From Hymenobacter sp. APR13 (GTDB taxonomy: Bacteria > Bacteroidota > Bacteroidia > Cytophagales > Hymenobacteraceae): a stretch of 64,000 nt of DNA. Made by a program: the position numbers and the translations under genes. Numbering within the stretch: the first letter of the stretch is position 1; every line of letters begins with the position of its first letter. The stretch covers positions 2,165,001-2,229,000 of the forward strand of contig NZ_CP006587.1 of the NCBI RefSeq assembly GCF_000737515.1, in the 5' to 3' direction. The notes under the pieces are model-generated. The model was not told the origin of the DNA and made no database searches. It saw only the letters and a list, made by a program, of their open reading frames with translations. Positions 9,489-21,200 of the stretch are shown in pieces.

Positions 9489-12224
9489 ATGATTCTTCGT
9501 TTCTCCCTGCCCTTCCGCACCGCGTGGGGCCAGCGACTGGTCGTGTGCGGTTCCGAGCCCAGCCTGGGCAACTGGAACCTCGACCACGCCCTGCAGCTGC
9601 AGTATAATCCCGAACTCGGCCGCTGGAGCCAGGAAATCAGCCTGCCCGACGATGCCCCCGGCACCGTCGATTACAAATACATTCTGCTCGACGACCAGGA
9701 CGGCGGCAAGCACTGGGAGTGGGGCCCCAACCGCCAAGTGCACTACGACGGCCGCCAGTTTTCGCGCCTCGTGCTGGAAGACTACTGGCGCCCGGCTGCC
9801 CAGCCTGAAAACGAGCTGTTCACGGCCGCTTTCACGCAGGCACTGCTGCGCCGCCCGGCTACCGGCCCGGCCAAGCCCGCCAAAGCCGCCCGCGTGGCCG
9901 ACTCGGTGGTGCGCTTCCAGTTGGCCGCGCCCCGCGTAGAGTCGGGCCACCAGGTGTGCGTGCTGGGCTCCGATGCTGCCCTCGGCGCCTGGGATGCCCG
10001 CAAAGCCGTTGTCCTCTCCGACGCCGACTACCCGACCTGGACCGCCGAGGTAGCGCTGGAGCAGCCCGACAAGCCTACTCAGTATAAGTATGGTATCTGG
10101 GACCCCGCCACCAAGCAGATTGTGCTGCTGGAAACCGGCGAAGACCGGATCATTCCGCCAGCCCAGGACCGCCGCACGCTGCGCGTCCGGGCCGATGAGA
10201 ACTTCCGCTACCCGACAGCATGGCGCGGGGCCGGCGTGGCGCTGCCCGTATTTGCCATGCGTAGCCAGCAGGGCCTGGGGGTGGGCGAATTCCCTGACCT
10301 GAAGCTGCTCACCGACTGGGCGGTGCAAACCGGCCTCAAGCTGGTGCAGATTCTGCCAATCAACGACACAGTGGCCACCCATACCTGGGTGGATTCGTAC
10401 CCGTACGCGGCCATTTCGGTGTTTGCCCTGCATCCGCAGTACCTCAGCCTCGATGCTATTGCGCCCCTCCAGGATGCTGCCGCGCAGCAGGAGCTGGAGC
10501 AGCTGCGCCAGGAGCTGAACGCCAAGGACTTCGTGGACTACGAGCCGGTGATGAAAGCCAAGTGGAAGTTTGCGCGCCTGCTCTATCAGCAGGAGAAAGC
10601 TGCTTTCCTGGCCGATCCGGCGTTCCACGCTTTCCGCGAGGAGCAGAAGTCGTGGCTGGAGCCCTACGCCGCCTTTTGCGCCCTGCGCGACCAGTACGGC
10701 ACCGCCGACTTCCAGCAGTGGCCCGAAGAGTACCGCACGCCGGCCAAAGTAGCCGAGCTGGTGCGCGCCGATGCCGCCAACTTTGACGAGGTAGGCCTGC
10801 ACTTCTTCATCCAGTTCCACCTGGACAAGCAGTTGCGCGAAGCCGTGGACTACGCCCGCCACCGCGGCGTGGTGCTCAAAGGCGACCTGCCCATCGGCAT
10901 CTACCGCCACTCTGTGGACGCCTGGACCCAGCCCGAGCTGTACCACATGCACCAGCAGGCCGGCGCCCCACCCGACGACTTCTCCACCACCGGCCAGAAC
11001 TGGCGCTTCCCCACTTATAACTGGGAGCGGATGGCCGAGGACGGCTACGCCTGGTGGAAGCAGCGCATGGGCACCCTGGCCCGCTACTTCGACGCCCTCC
11101 GCATCGACCATATCTTGGGCTTCTTCCGCATCTGGGAGATTCCCGGCCATTCGGTGGAAGGCCTGCTTGGGCACTTCTCGCCCGCGCTGCCCTTGCACCA
11201 GCACGAAATTGAGCAGCGCCTGGGCTGGTTCGACTACGGCCGCCTCTGCGAGCCCTACATCCGCTGGCATATGCTGCAGCACATCTTCCACGGGCAGGCG
11301 CAAGCCGTGTTCGACGAGTTTATGGAAGATGCCGGCTACGGCGCCATCCAACTGAAAGAGCACGTGCGCACCCAGCGTCAGATGGAAAGCGTGTTTGCCG
11401 AAAAAATAGCCGCCGACCCCGCCAACACCGAGCATTACCAGTGGCTGCGGTCCGGCCTCTACAGCCTCGCCAACGAAGTGCTGTTTGTGCCCGACGACCT
11501 GCGCGCCGACTTCTACCACCCGCGCATCACGGTGGGCAAGTCGCTGTCGTTCAAGGAGCTGAACGGCGAAGATCAGCACCGCATGCGGGAGATTTACAAC
11601 GACTTCTTCTTCCAGCGCCACGAGGAGTTCTGGCGCGAGCAGGGCCTGCGCAAATTGCCGCCGGTACGCTACGCCACCAACATGCTCATCTGCGGCGAAG
11701 ACCTGGGCATGGTGCCGGCTTCCGTGCCCGGCGTGATGCGCGCCCTGGGCATGCTGGGCCTCAACATCCAGCGCATGCCCTCCGACCCCAAAGTGGAGTT
11801 CGGCCACCCCGACGCCGCGCCTTACCTGTCGGTGGTCAGCCCCGGCTCGCACGATATGAGCACGGTGCGCGGCTGGTGGGAAGAGGACCACGTGAAAACC
11901 CAGCGCTTCTTTGAAACCATCCTGGGCCATTGGGGCGAGCAGGCGCCCTACCACTGCGAGCCGTGGGTGGCCCGCGAAATAACGGTGCAGCATCTGCACT
12001 CGCCGGCCATGTGGGCCATCTTCCCGCTGCAGGACCTGTTGGCCATGAGCCCCGACCTGCGCCGCGCCAACCCCGACGACGAGCAGATCAACGTGCCGGC
12101 CAACCCCACGCATTTCTGGAAATACCGCCTGCACCTGCCGCTGGAGGAGTTAAACCAACAGGCTGGCTTTAATGATGAGGTGCAGGAACTGGTGAGCCGG
12201 AGCTCCCGGGTGAGCAGCTACTAG
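9489..12224 (+). CDS. malQ: 4-alpha-glucanotransferase (amylomaltase) with two CBM20 domains
   Basis: A 911-aa GH77 enzyme that transfers alpha-1,4-glucan chains, used in glycogen or maltodextrin metabolism in the cytoplasm. Two starch-binding CBM20 domains occupy about residues 1-105 (GSEPSLGNWN) and 140-235 (GSDAALGAWD). The GH77 barrel follows from about 245. Visible catalytic segments are RIDHILGFFRIWEIP (nucleophile Asp), ICGEDLGMVP (acid/base Glu) and SPGSHDMSTVRGWW (third carboxylate). This two-CBM20 layout is usual in Bacteroidota and plant DPE2-like forms and is much longer than E. coli MalQ. The frame is open upstream to 9360, but the ATG at 9489 opens directly into CBM20 and follows a promoter-like box, so it was chosen. 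The gene is divergent from tamB and monocistronic. Confidence 0.95.
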   Translation: MILRFSLPFRTAWGQRLVVCGSEPSLGNWNLDHALQLQYNPELGRWSQEISLPDDAPGTVDYKYILLDDQDGGKHWEWGPNRQVHYDGRQFSRLVLEDYWRPAAQPENELFTAAFTQALLRRPATGPAKPAKAARVADSVVRFQLAAPRVESGHQVCVLGSDAALGAWDARKAVVLSDADYPTWTAEVALEQPDKPTQYKYGIWDPATKQIVLLETGEDRIIPPAQDRRTLRVRADENFRYPTAWRGAGVALPVFAMRSQQGLGVGEFPDLKLLTDWAVQTGLKLVQILPINDTVATHTWVDSYPYAAISVFALHPQYLSLDAIAPLQDAAAQQELEQLRQELNAKDFVDYEPVMKAKWKFARLLYQQEKAAFLADPAFHAFREEQKSWLEPYAAFCALRDQYGTADFQQWPEEYRTPAKVAELVRADAANFDEVGLHFFIQFHLDKQLREAVDYARHRGVVLKGDLPIGIYRHSVDAWTQPELYHMHQQAGAPPDDFSTTGQNWRFPTYNWERMAEDGYAWWKQRMGTLARYFDALRIDHILGFFRIWEIPGHSVEGLLGHFSPALPLHQHEIEQRLGWFDYGRLCEPYIRWHMLQHIFHGQAQAVFDEFMEDAGYGAIQLKEHVRTQRQMESVFAEKIAADPANTEHYQWLRSGLYSLANEVLFVPDDLRADFYHPRITVGKSLSFKELNGEDQHRMREIYNDFFFQRHEEFWREQGLRKLPPVRYATNMLICGEDLGMVPASVPGVMRALGMLGLNIQRMPSDPKVEFGHPDAAPYLSVVSPGSHDMSTVRGWWEEDHVKTQRFFETILGHWGEQAPYHCEPWVAREITVQHLHSPAMWAIFPLQDLLAMSPDLRRANPDDEQINVPANPTHFWKYRLHLPLEELNQQAGFNDEVQELVSRSSRVSSY

Positions 12225-12260
12225 ACTGCCTCTCAGACTCCAGGAAGGTTTTTGCTAAAG

Positions 12261-12291
12261 GCAAGGTCTACGCAGGTAGGCCTTGCTTTTT
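12261..12291 (+). terminator. Terminator after malQ
   Basis: GCAAGGTCTA (12261-12270) pairs with TAGGCCTTGC (12277-12286, one T-G pair) and is followed by TTTTT. It begins 37 bases after the malQ stop. Confidence 0.8.
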
Positions 12292-12865
12292 GCTGCAGTG
12301 GTAATGGCAGCGCACAGGCCGATTGACTAAATAAACGACTGTCAGGTGAGGGGACTCCTTTCCCATTAAGCTGTTTGCAGCCACGTAGTCCGTTCGACTC
12401 ACTCTGGAACAAGGAGGGTGGTTTACCATACATTACCGGATATAATTGATTTATAATAGGTAATTAATTGCATTTTATAAATAATGAATTTTGTTAATAG
12501 TATTTCTTCGTACTACCATAGTCCCATAGTACTTTTTGCTGCTGAGCTAAAAAAACTCTTTCTAATAGCGCAGAATAATATTTTTCAAAATATAATAACA
12601 TTCAATCCAGCTAACGCTAAGAAAATGTATAGTTTATGGGTAGTTTTGCAGCGTTTTGGCTGTCGAATTTAATAGAAATATTAGAGGACCATGTTTCGCG
12701 GTGAAGTTGGGATATTCACCGAGAGTAATGCCAGATTCAGCGAAAAACAACTGCACAACGACTCAGTGCCAATTAGCTTTATGGCACTGCCAAGCTATAG
12801 TATGCAAACGTTGGGCTTTGCTCATTCACACTCTTGCAAATTTCTTCAATACCATACTTCTTACC
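12292..12865. other. Intergenic, AT-rich upstream region of a T9SS cargo gene
   Basis: About 570 bases, clearly richer in A and T than the surrounding genes. TAGTTTTG at 12641-12648 matches the TAnnTTTG box but is about 220 bases upstream of the next ATG and has no clear -33 partner. A 62-codon frame from 12484 is not protein-like. The frame of the next gene is open back to 12656 but the upstream codons do not look coding. Confidence 0.4.
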
Positions 12866-15800
12866 ATGAAAACACGCTTACCATTACTAGCGTTGCTGAT
12901 TAGTTGGGCTACGCTTGGAACCCCTATTGTAGCCCGGGCGCAGATAGCCGGCAAAGGGCCACAGCTGTTGCAGAACAACACGTTCGGTAAGCATCCAGAA
13001 ACCGCTGCGGCAGGTGCGTACACTATTCCGGCTGGCACTGATCTGGGGAACTGGACCAGCGGTTTAAACTATACTCCTACAGATGTAGTACCAACGGCAA
13101 ACGCAGTAGCTATTCAGTTGGATGCAGCTACCAACCAATCTGCTTTTCCAGGCGACGCAACCAATGGCATTCCCGCCTCCCGTAGTTGGCTCTATATGTT
13201 CGGCAATACAGCGGCCACAGCCACGGTAAACTTCTGGCAGCAGAATGTGGCTGTTCGCCCGAATACTACTTACACATTCGTTTGCTACGCCTCGAATGCT
13301 ACAGGAGTAGGATCAGCTACCACGACGGACCCACAACTAGATTTCTATGTAGGTGGCGTGAAGCAGGGAACCACCTTTGACGTGGTGAAGGAGACTACTG
13401 CCAATGGCGGCGATAAGTGGACGCGTTACGCCGTCTCATTTACGACGAACAGTACACAAACTGCTTTGGCTCTAGCCTTACGCAACCCTCGATCCACGAC
13501 GGGTACCGGCAACGCGTTGGCTATCAGTAGCATTTCATTTCGGACTGATAATCCCGGCGCCGTGAATTCACGCTATAGCTGCGACGGGCAGTTCTACCAG
13601 ATTCGGCAAGTCGTTACTACTACAGCACCAATCACCAACTCCACTCGCCTTTTCGACGTGGACCGCACAACTGGTAATGCTTATGTTACGAACGAAAAGA
13701 AGGACTTAGGAGCTACCATAAACGGTCTGGGTTACCGTCCGGGGGATGGCCTGCAGTATGCGCTGACCTATGTTTCAAACGAAGTTGCGTCTAACACGGC
13801 CGGTGCAGATCGTATCAATGAATATACAGATCCAATGGAACTGTATGTCATTGACAAGAATGGTGACATCAAGTCGCTTGGCATTGTAGGTAATTTACCC
13901 GGTGACCAGTGGGCGGGAGGCGTTATTGATCGGGCAGGCAACTATTATGTGGTGAGCCAGCGGTTTGATACACCGCGTTTCTATCGAATAGATTTGAATG
14001 CGCCGACACTAACGGCTACACAAATAACATTCACGGGGGCTCCCGCAGCAGGTACTGGTTTTGCTCTCTACGACATAGCCTTTAACCCGCGGGATAACAA
14101 CTTCTATGGAGTGAGCTTCTTGAACGAAGCATATAAGCTTGTAGTCAACAATACGACGAATACGGCAGCGGTAACTCGCCTCACCAACGCAACGGCAGTG
14201 ACGTTCAATCAGACCCAAGCAATGGGTACCTGCTTCTTCGACATTGCTGGTACATTCTATGCGTATCGTAATGGCACAGCAGGCACCGCCGGTTCTTCCA
14301 ACTTTTACATTATCAGCACTACGGATGGTTCAGCGACTAACCTGTCGGCAGTAGACCCAGCCATAAACAGCGATGGAGCCAGTTGCGTGACGCCTGACCA
14401 GAGTGTGGATGTAGTGAAGGAAGTAGTGAGCGTGACGCCGTCGGGAACACCCAACCAGTTTAACGTTGCATTCAGCATTAAGGTCCGCAACAACGGTTCC
14501 ATCACTGACCCAAACGTGCAGGTTTCTGACCTGCTGTGGAGCGGTAATACCACAGCTAATGCTGCTACTACGTTTTCCGGTGCTAACAACGTCACGATTT
14601 CGGGTCTGACAGTAACCAATACGGCTGGTGCCACACTAGCCGCCAACACGGGAGCCACTGGTTTTAACGGACAATCGGGCCGGGCTGGCCTGCTAACTGG
14701 TAACCAGCAATTAGCCGCTGGGCAGGGTGCCATTATAACCTTTACAGCTCAAGTGACTTTCCCTTCGGCTGCGGCAGTACCTACTGCAGGACAGAATAAC
14801 ACGGCGTATGGCACGAGCACAGTGGCTTCCTTCATTGGATATACGCTGCAGGGTAGCACCTTGGTCCCTCCGCCCGACTTGCTGGCCCAAGACGCCTCTA
14901 CCAACAGCGCCGCCCTACCGGAGACGCCCAACGCCGATGCGGCGTCTCCTTCACCTATCTATTATCAGACGGCTATCCTAGGCAATGTGTTCGAGGATGC
15001 CAACTACGGCGGTGGCGCCGGACGCTCGCAGACCGCCAGCAATGGTGAAGGCGTAAGCGGCGCAAGGGTTGAGTTGTATTCTAGTGCAGGATCCTTTATC
15101 GGGTTCGCGAATGCTGATGCGGCTGGCAATTACAGCTTTGTGAACGGCTTGAATGGTATCACGCTCACGGCTAGTACTGTATATCGGGTACGGGTAGTAA
15201 ACTCCACGGTAGTAAGCAACCGCCCCGGTAGCATAGCGGGTCTGTTGCCCGTACAAACGTATCTGAACGGCAATGTGAACCGGGTAGGTGGCGAGGAGCC
15301 TAACCTCATAGATGAGGTAGCCAACACAGGCGCACAAACGTTAGTGCAAGTTGAGGCAGTAAGTGCTGCGGGTACTATCGAAACCCTGACTCCTCTCACC
15401 GGCACCGGATCTGTCACTACTCCGGCTTCCGGCCCTTTGGTGGGGGTAGACTTTGGCTTCAACTTCAGCACAGTAGTAAACACCAATAACTCCGGCCAAG
15501 GGTCTTTGCGGCAGTTCATTGTTAACAGCAATACCTTGACTAATGCCAACTTGGATCAGGCAGCCTTTAATGGCACTGCAGCAGCAACAACTACGGCCAT
15601 CGATCCGGCGGCGGGCGTTGAATATGCCATCTTTATGCTCAACGATGGACGCCTAACCGGAGCGCCGGCAGGTCTGCGTGACGCCATGACTGCACCTGCA
15701 GGCTACAACATTACGTCCAAGGCCTTCACGTTCAACTCTGCTACGCTGCCAACCATTACCGATAGCAACACGGCTATTGATGGTAAGCTGCAGACTATTC

Positions 15801-17572
15801 TAACGGGTGAAGGCACAATACCGACTGCTAACAACACCGCCGGTGAAATCATCCTTGACTTTGTAGGGGCAACCCGAGGTGGTCTGCTTATCACGGGCGC
15901 TAACACACGCATTGCTTCGCTCAACGTAACTAACGCTGGTGTAGCTGTTGGAAGCAGGGCATTGAATACTACCGGTGCCGTCCAATCCGATGGTGCAGCT
16001 ATCGTCTTCACGGGCGCAGGCACTATTGGCTCGGTGGTAAACAATATTACGGGTCAGAACAACACCATTGCTACGGTTCTGCTGGAAGGAGGCGCCACGG
16101 GTGTGACCATCAGCAACAGTGTGATGCGTACAGGCCGTGCTACGGCCGCCTCCGGCACTACTATTGCCTATGATGGGGCAGGTATTTTGCTCTCCAATGC
16201 TTCCGGTAACACCATTAACAACAACAATATCAGCGCTAACAATGGGTTTGGTATTGAGTTGGCTGGGGGGAGCAACGGGAATACTATCACTGGAAACCAG
16301 ATTGGCTCAAATGGCGCAGGTACAGCCACTGCTAGTGACGCTGGCATTAGCATCACGTTGGGTAACAACAACTTGATTGGTAACAACACAATCACTGGTA
16401 ACTCCGGCGACGGTATTGTAGCTGCCAACAGCACTTCCGGCAACCGTTTCACCCAAAACAGCTTCTCCGCCAACGGTGACTTGGGTATTGACCTAGTGAC
16501 GACGGGTAGCGCTAGCGTAACCGGCGACGGCCAGAACCTGAATGATAACACTGATGTGGACACCGGCGCCAATGGAATCCTCAACTTTCCGGTTATCACT
16601 CAGCTTTTCAAAGACGCTAACAGCCTGCTTATGCTAGGGTATGCTCCCGCCAATGCTGTAGTAGAGTTCTTTGTGGCTGATGTAGCTGCTGCTGCCTACG
16701 GTGAGGGACTGACTTACCTCACAACTCGCATTGAAGGCAATGCTACCGACGATACCGATAATAATGTTGGCACGTATTCCTTCTCTGGCTTCCCTGGTGA
16801 AATCAATCAAGGCAGCGAGCGAAATGCCCGTCGTTTTGCCTTCACTATTCCACTATCGAGCCTGACGCCAGCTCAACTCACGGCTCTTAATACAAGTGGC
16901 GCCCGCCTTACGGCAACAGCGACCATTATCAATACAGTAAATGGATTGTCTGTAGGTAACACATCAGAGTTTTCCGGCAATGTTGCCGTGACTGCTACCC
17001 CACTGCCCGTCGAGCTGAAAGCCTTCGAGGTAGCGGCCAGCAATGCCAACGCCTTGCTGACCTGGAGCACGGCTTCAGAGCAGAATAACGACCATTTCGT
17101 TGTGGAGCGCAGCGTTGATGGCGGCAGCTTCGAGCGGATCGGGCAGGTGCAGGGCCGCGGCACTACCAGCCAGATGACCAACTACAGCTTCACCGATATC
17201 AACATCGGGACCAAGCGCGCCGGTGTGGTGTACTACCGTTTGCAGCAGGTCGACACAGATGGCACGGCCAGCTACAGCCCTGTACGTACGGTCAACTTCG
17301 CGGCAGGCCTGACGGCTGGCGTGGCGACAGTAGGGGTGTACCCCAACCCAGCCACCAGTCAGGACCGTACCATCACGCTGGCTCTGACGACACTGCCTAC
17401 TGGCACGTACAAGGTAACTGTGCTGGATGCAACGGGCCGGGTGGTGCGTACGCAAGCCGTGCAGGGCGGGCAGGACCAGACGCTGCAGGTGCAGCAACTG
17501 CCGGCTGGCATGTACTTGGTGCAGGTGCGCGGTAATTCCCTCAACCTGACTCAACGCTTCAGCAAGCAGTAA
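12866..17572 (+). CDS. Large T9SS-secreted protein with DUF11, SdrD-B and parallel beta-helix regions
   Basis: A 1568-aa exported protein. The ATG at 12866 was chosen because it opens a textbook signal peptide (MKTRLPLLALLISWATLG, cleavage near ARA). Seen in order: a beta-rich N-terminal domain (about 25-230); a YncE/DUF6923-like propeller-type region (about 230-510, VDRTTGNAYV); a DUF11-like domain (about 515-680); an SdrD B-like domain (ILGNVFEDANYGG, about 700-850); a right-handed beta-helix rich in N-x-I-x-x-N motifs (about 1000-1220, NTITGN, NRFTQN); a FnIII-like segment (PLPVELKAFEV); and a T9SS type A sorting domain (VYPNPA) ending in RFSKQ. The likely fate is export and attachment to, or release from, the cell surface. 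The function is unknown; adhesion or matrix is a guess. Codon use is less GC-rich than in the housekeeping genes nearby. Confidence 0.85.
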   Translation: MKTRLPLLALLISWATLGTPIVARAQIAGKGPQLLQNNTFGKHPETAAAGAYTIPAGTDLGNWTSGLNYTPTDVVPTANAVAIQLDAATNQSAFPGDATNGIPASRSWLYMFGNTAATATVNFWQQNVAVRPNTTYTFVCYASNATGVGSATTTDPQLDFYVGGVKQGTTFDVVKETTANGGDKWTRYAVSFTTNSTQTALALALRNPRSTTGTGNALAISSISFRTDNPGAVNSRYSCDGQFYQIRQVVTTTAPITNSTRLFDVDRTTGNAYVTNEKKDLGATINGLGYRPGDGLQYALTYVSNEVASNTAGADRINEYTDPMELYVIDKNGDIKSLGIVGNLPGDQWAGGVIDRAGNYYVVSQRFDTPRFYRIDLNAPTLTATQITFTGAPAAGTGFALYDIAFNPRDNNFYGVSFLNEAYKLVVNNTTNTAAVTRLTNATAVTFNQTQAMGTCFFDIAGTFYAYRNGTAGTAGSSNFYIISTTDGSATNLSAVDPAINSDGASCVTPDQSVDVVKEVVSVTPSGTPNQFNVAFSIKVRNNGSITDPNVQVSDLLWSGNTTANAATTFSGANNVTISGLTVTNTAGATLAANTGATGFNGQSGRAGLLTGNQQLAAGQGAIITFTAQVTFPSAAAVPTAGQNNTAYGTSTVASFIGYTLQGSTLVPPPDLLAQDASTNSAALPETPNADAASPSPIYYQTAILGNVFEDANYGGGAGRSQTASNGEGVSGARVELYSSAGSFIGFANADAAGNYSFVNGLNGITLTASTVYRVRVVNSTVVSNRPGSIAGLLPVQTYLNGNVNRVGGEEPNLIDEVANTGAQTLVQVEAVSAAGTIETLTPLTGTGSVTTPASGPLVGVDFGFNFSTVVNTNNSGQGSLRQFIVNSNTLTNANLDQAAFNGTAAATTTAIDPAAGVEYAIFMLNDGRLTGAPAGLRDAMTAPAGYNITSKAFTFNSATLPTITDSNTAIDGKLQTILTGEGTIPTANNTAGEIILDFVGATRGGLLITGANTRIASLNVTNAGVAVGSRALNTTGAVQSDGAAIVFTGAGTIGSVVNNITGQNNTIATVLLEGGATGVTISNSVMRTGRATAASGTTIAYDGAGILLSNASGNTINNNNISANNGFGIELAGGSNGNTITGNQIGSNGAGTATASDAGISITLGNNNLIGNNTITGNSGDGIVAANSTSGNRFTQNSFSANGDLGIDLVTTGSASVTGDGQNLNDNTDVDTGANGILNFPVITQLFKDANSLLMLGYAPANAVVEFFVADVAAAAYGEGLTYLTTRIEGNATDDTDNNVGTYSFSGFPGEINQGSERNARRFAFTIPLSSLTPAQLTALNTSGARLTATATIINTVNGLSVGNTSEFSGNVAVTATPLPVELKAFEVAASNANALLTWSTASEQNNDHFVVERSVDGGSFERIGQVQGRGTTSQMTNYSFTDINIGTKRAGVVYYRLQQVDTDGTASYSPVRTVNFAAGLTAGVATVGVYPNPATSQDRTITLALTTLPTGTYKVTVLDATGRVVRTQAVQGGQDQTLQVQQLPAGMYLVQVRGNSLNLTQRFSKQ

Positions 17573-17608
17573 TCAGCAAAAAGTAAGCGGCTTCGGCCGC
17601 TGAACAGG

Positions 17609-17641
17609 AAGCCCTCCTCTGGCAACAGGGGAGGGCTTTTT
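17609..17641 (+). terminator. Terminator after the 1568-aa T9SS gene
   Basis: GCCCTCCTCT (17611-17620) pairs with AGGGGAGGGC (17627-17636, one T-G pair) and is followed by TTTTT. Confidence 0.85.
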
Positions 17642-18257
17642 GTTGCGATGTCTTGAGCTATGATGGCTGGCCGCCTGTTCCTGCTATAGCCAATGCAGCC
17701 GTCTGCAGGTATGTATAACATCGGTGCAGTCTAGCCACTGTGGCAGTGGAAGAAAGCCTAGTGCTAGGCGGATGCACGGTATGTGAAAGGCTCCTTCCGT
17801 ACCATGATTTTGTGGTTGAAAGCTGTGCCACTTCATCTGGTGTGTAGCAGCATTGCTACCAACTGCTCAGGTAGGAGTTATTGCAAATATAACTTTGTAG
17901 AGTTTTATGTGTAAAATATATATATGCGCTAGCCGCTACTTTCAAATATTGCGAACATTAGTTAGCAGGGAGATTGTTTTTGTTATATTCTAATAATAAT
18001 GTTAATCATACTGTCTTCCTGTTGTGAGAATAAATGCTTATTAAGTTTCATAATGGGATGGTATGTATCTAATAGATAGACTCTAAATCCGGATTTGCTG
18101 GCTGTTCGTATGTCCGCCGTGTGTAGGTAGTGATTGGTCGAAAAAAGGGACTTTGTGAAGAACATGGATCCTAGTTTTATCGATATCAGCAGACCTAATC
18201 ACCTTTTCGTTGGGAGCCGATAGCGGCATTTACGTGGTACCACATTTTGCATAATTT
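17642..18257. other. AT-rich intergenic region upstream of the giant DUF11 gene
   Basis: About 615 bases with no credible gene. A small hairpin (CCACTG/CAGTGG) lies near 17738-17752. TAACTTTG at 17890-17897 is a perfect match to the -7 TAnnTTTG box, but it is 360 bases from the ATG and has no clear -33 box. A long untranslated leader is possible but not shown. Confidence 0.4.
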
Positions 18258-21200
18258 ATGAAAACACTCCTACCTCCTTTGTTCAGGATGCTGCTGGCCT
18301 GCCTCCTGATGCTGCCGCAGGCCTGGGCCCAGCAGGTGCTGCCCACGCCGCCGCCCCCGGCCCTGGTATCCTCCATCAGCGACCTGCTGCCGCCATCTTT
18401 CCGGTCGGTTTCAGGCGAGTTAACTGAGCAGGATCTGGCCAGCGAACTAATGATGGGTACAATCGTGCAGCCCCAGACTGCCTCCCGGCCTCAGACGGCA
18501 CCTACGCTAAACAATGGCTCATTCACGAGGCAGGCCGACATCGATATACTGCGGCTTTTCAACCCGCTAGCTCGCGTAACCAATGGTGGTACAGGCACAA
18601 TCACTGCCATCCGGGTTACCTCCCTGCCCGATGCAGCCCAAACGGAGTTCGGGCTGAGAAACTCGACTACTGGTGTAACCATAAATCTGACTACTGTTCC
18701 TGTTATACAACTTCTGAGTAGTTACGACCAAATCTACATCCGCCCGCGTGTTAACCGGACATTCAGCACCAACTTTCAGTTTCAGCTGATCAACGATGCC
18801 AATGAGATATCGAACACAAGTACTGTTACGCTCAACTTCACGCAGATTGCCGTTGCGCTGCCGCACGTTTCGCAGATTGTGCCGGCCGGTGCCCCGGCTA
18901 CCCCGCTCACTGAGCCGCTGAGCTTCGACCCCGATGGCCTGGCAGCCTCTTCCTACCGCATTACCACCATCCCAACAGCCGCGGAAGGTGTGCTAGCGCT
19001 TGACGGGGCGCCTATTACGGTAAACCAAGTTCTGACGCCAACTGAAGGCAGCCGGCTGACCTTTGACCCGGCCCCCGGCTATTTCGGCACGGCCGTGTTC
19101 GACTACAACGCCCGCGATGCGGCCGGTACCAACTTCGTATCGACCAGCTACGGGATTCCGGTAGCCAAGGCCATCTGCGGCCAGGCCAGCACGCTTAACT
19201 TTGCCGACCTGGCCGATACCCGCAACTTCCAGACTGCCCAGTCCATCGTGGTGGAAGGCGTAACCATCACGGCCAGCAACTACACGGCCCCGTCCAACGA
19301 AACCACCTTCCGTATTGAGGACAACGGGTCGTTGCCGGGCAAGACGCTCGCCTGGACGGCCGACTATTCATTGTCGGCCAACAATACCTCGTCGGTGGAC
19401 TTCGCCTTCAGCCGGCCTCTGGAGAATTTCTCCATGGCTATATCGGATATCGACCGGGTGGGTGATGTCTGGACCGACCAGCTGCAGATTGATGGTTTCA
19501 CGGCCACCGGGCAGCTTATTTCGCTGTCGGCTGCCGACGCCGCGCTGGCGCCTAACGGCTCCAACGCGTTTTCCTCGCCCAACCAGATTACCGGCCAGGG
19601 CAACGCCAACAACTTCGGGCCCAGAAGCAACGTGGTGCTGACCTTCCCGCAGCCACTTGTGCGCGTGCGCCTCACCTACCGCAACGTAGAGCCGATTACC
19701 AATCCTGGCGGCCAGCTTATCGGCATCAATTCCATGTCGTGGTGCTCGGTGGTTGATGTGTACACCCGCTTCACGGCCGGTCCGGTAGCGGCCAACGTAG
19801 GCAATACGGTGAGCTACACCGTGGAATTCGGCAACAACGGCCCCGACGAAGCCCAGCAGGTGACGCGCACCGTTACGCTGCCAGCTGGCGCTACCAACGT
19901 GACAGGGCCGGCCGGCGCCACGTACAACTCCACTACCCGGGTGATTGACTTTGGCCCGGCCGCCACGCTGGCGAGTGGCAGCAGCAACTCGTTCACGTTT
20001 GGCTTCACTGTACCGGCCACTGCCGGCGGCTATTCTGTGGTGTCAAATACCAGTACGCCCGGCAACGAGAACGGCGCTACGGCCAACAACTCCGCCACCC
20101 GTGCGCTGACAGTGAACGATTGTAATTCCAATAACCTGCTCAACTATACGCTCGCGGCAACTCCAACCGGCAGCCGCAAAACCTCTACGGAAACCTTTGG
20201 GTCTACGACAGCCACGTACAGCAATTTTACCAGCACTGCACCTGTCGGGCAGGATAACTTTTTTGACGTAGAGAATTTTGTGGTTAACGGCACGACTCCT
20301 TTGCTCAGTGGCAAGGCACTCAGCTGGATTCAGAACTACACCAATTTGCCAGCTACGAACCAGTCGACTGTCACACTGACATTCGCGCAGCCGGTAAATA
20401 ACCTGACCCTGGTAATTGATGACATTGACGCCTCAACGCAGGGTGTAGCTGGGAGTGACTTCATTGATGTGCTACGCTTGGATGGCTTTCCGACCAGTAC
20501 CAGCCTGACCGCCGCCACCCTCACGGCGGCCAATTTCACAGCGGGTACCACCAACTCCTTTTCCGGCAACAACTCGCTGACGGGTAACAACAATGCGGTG
20601 AATACCCGCTTGGATGACGCCGCTACCATTAGCTTCACAACGCCGGTGCAGCGCCTTGTGCTCACGTACAGCAACACCCGCGCTTTTACGGCCAACAACA
20701 ATCGCCTACAGGCCATTGGTATTCAGTCAATATCGTACTGCAACCAGCCACTGGCAGATCTGCAAACAACGGTAACGGCTGTGGCTTCGCCCGTAAATGC
20801 TGGAACTACGGGGCAGTTCAACATCACATTTACCAACGCCGGGCCGCAAACTGCTATTGACATAGTCCGTCAGGTGCAGTTGCCAACCGGCCTGACCAAT
20901 GTGGTGGCTACTAATGGTGGTACGTATAGCGCTGTAACTGGTCTTGTAACGTATCCTGTTACGGCCTCCCTTGCCAATGGGGCCAACGTCAACTCAACTA
21001 TTACATTCACGGCCCCAGCCGGGGGTGTGGTTACTGCCTCCTCGCTGATCAGCGGTGACGTAAATGAGAGCGGCAACACGGCCAACAACTCGGCCAGCGG
21101 TACAATTACCGTGACGCCCGTGGCCGATGTCACGACTTTGGTGAGTGGCCCGACCAGCGTGGTGGCCGGCCAGCCTGCCGGCACCTACACGGCCAGCTTC

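Noticed and set aside
9249..12134. A 961-codon open frame antisense to malQ
   Set aside because: It is a high-GC shadow of a clear GH77 gene; its translation is rich in His, Val, Gly and Gln without any recognisable domain.
12484..12672. A 62-codon plus-strand frame in the AT-rich gap after malQ
   Set aside because: Codon use and composition are unlike the coding regions, and no start signal or protein features are seen.
17890..17897. TAACTTTG as promoter of the giant DUF11 gene
   Set aside because: It is a perfect -7 match but 360 bases from the ATG and without a -33 box in an AT-rich stretch where such matches occur by chance.
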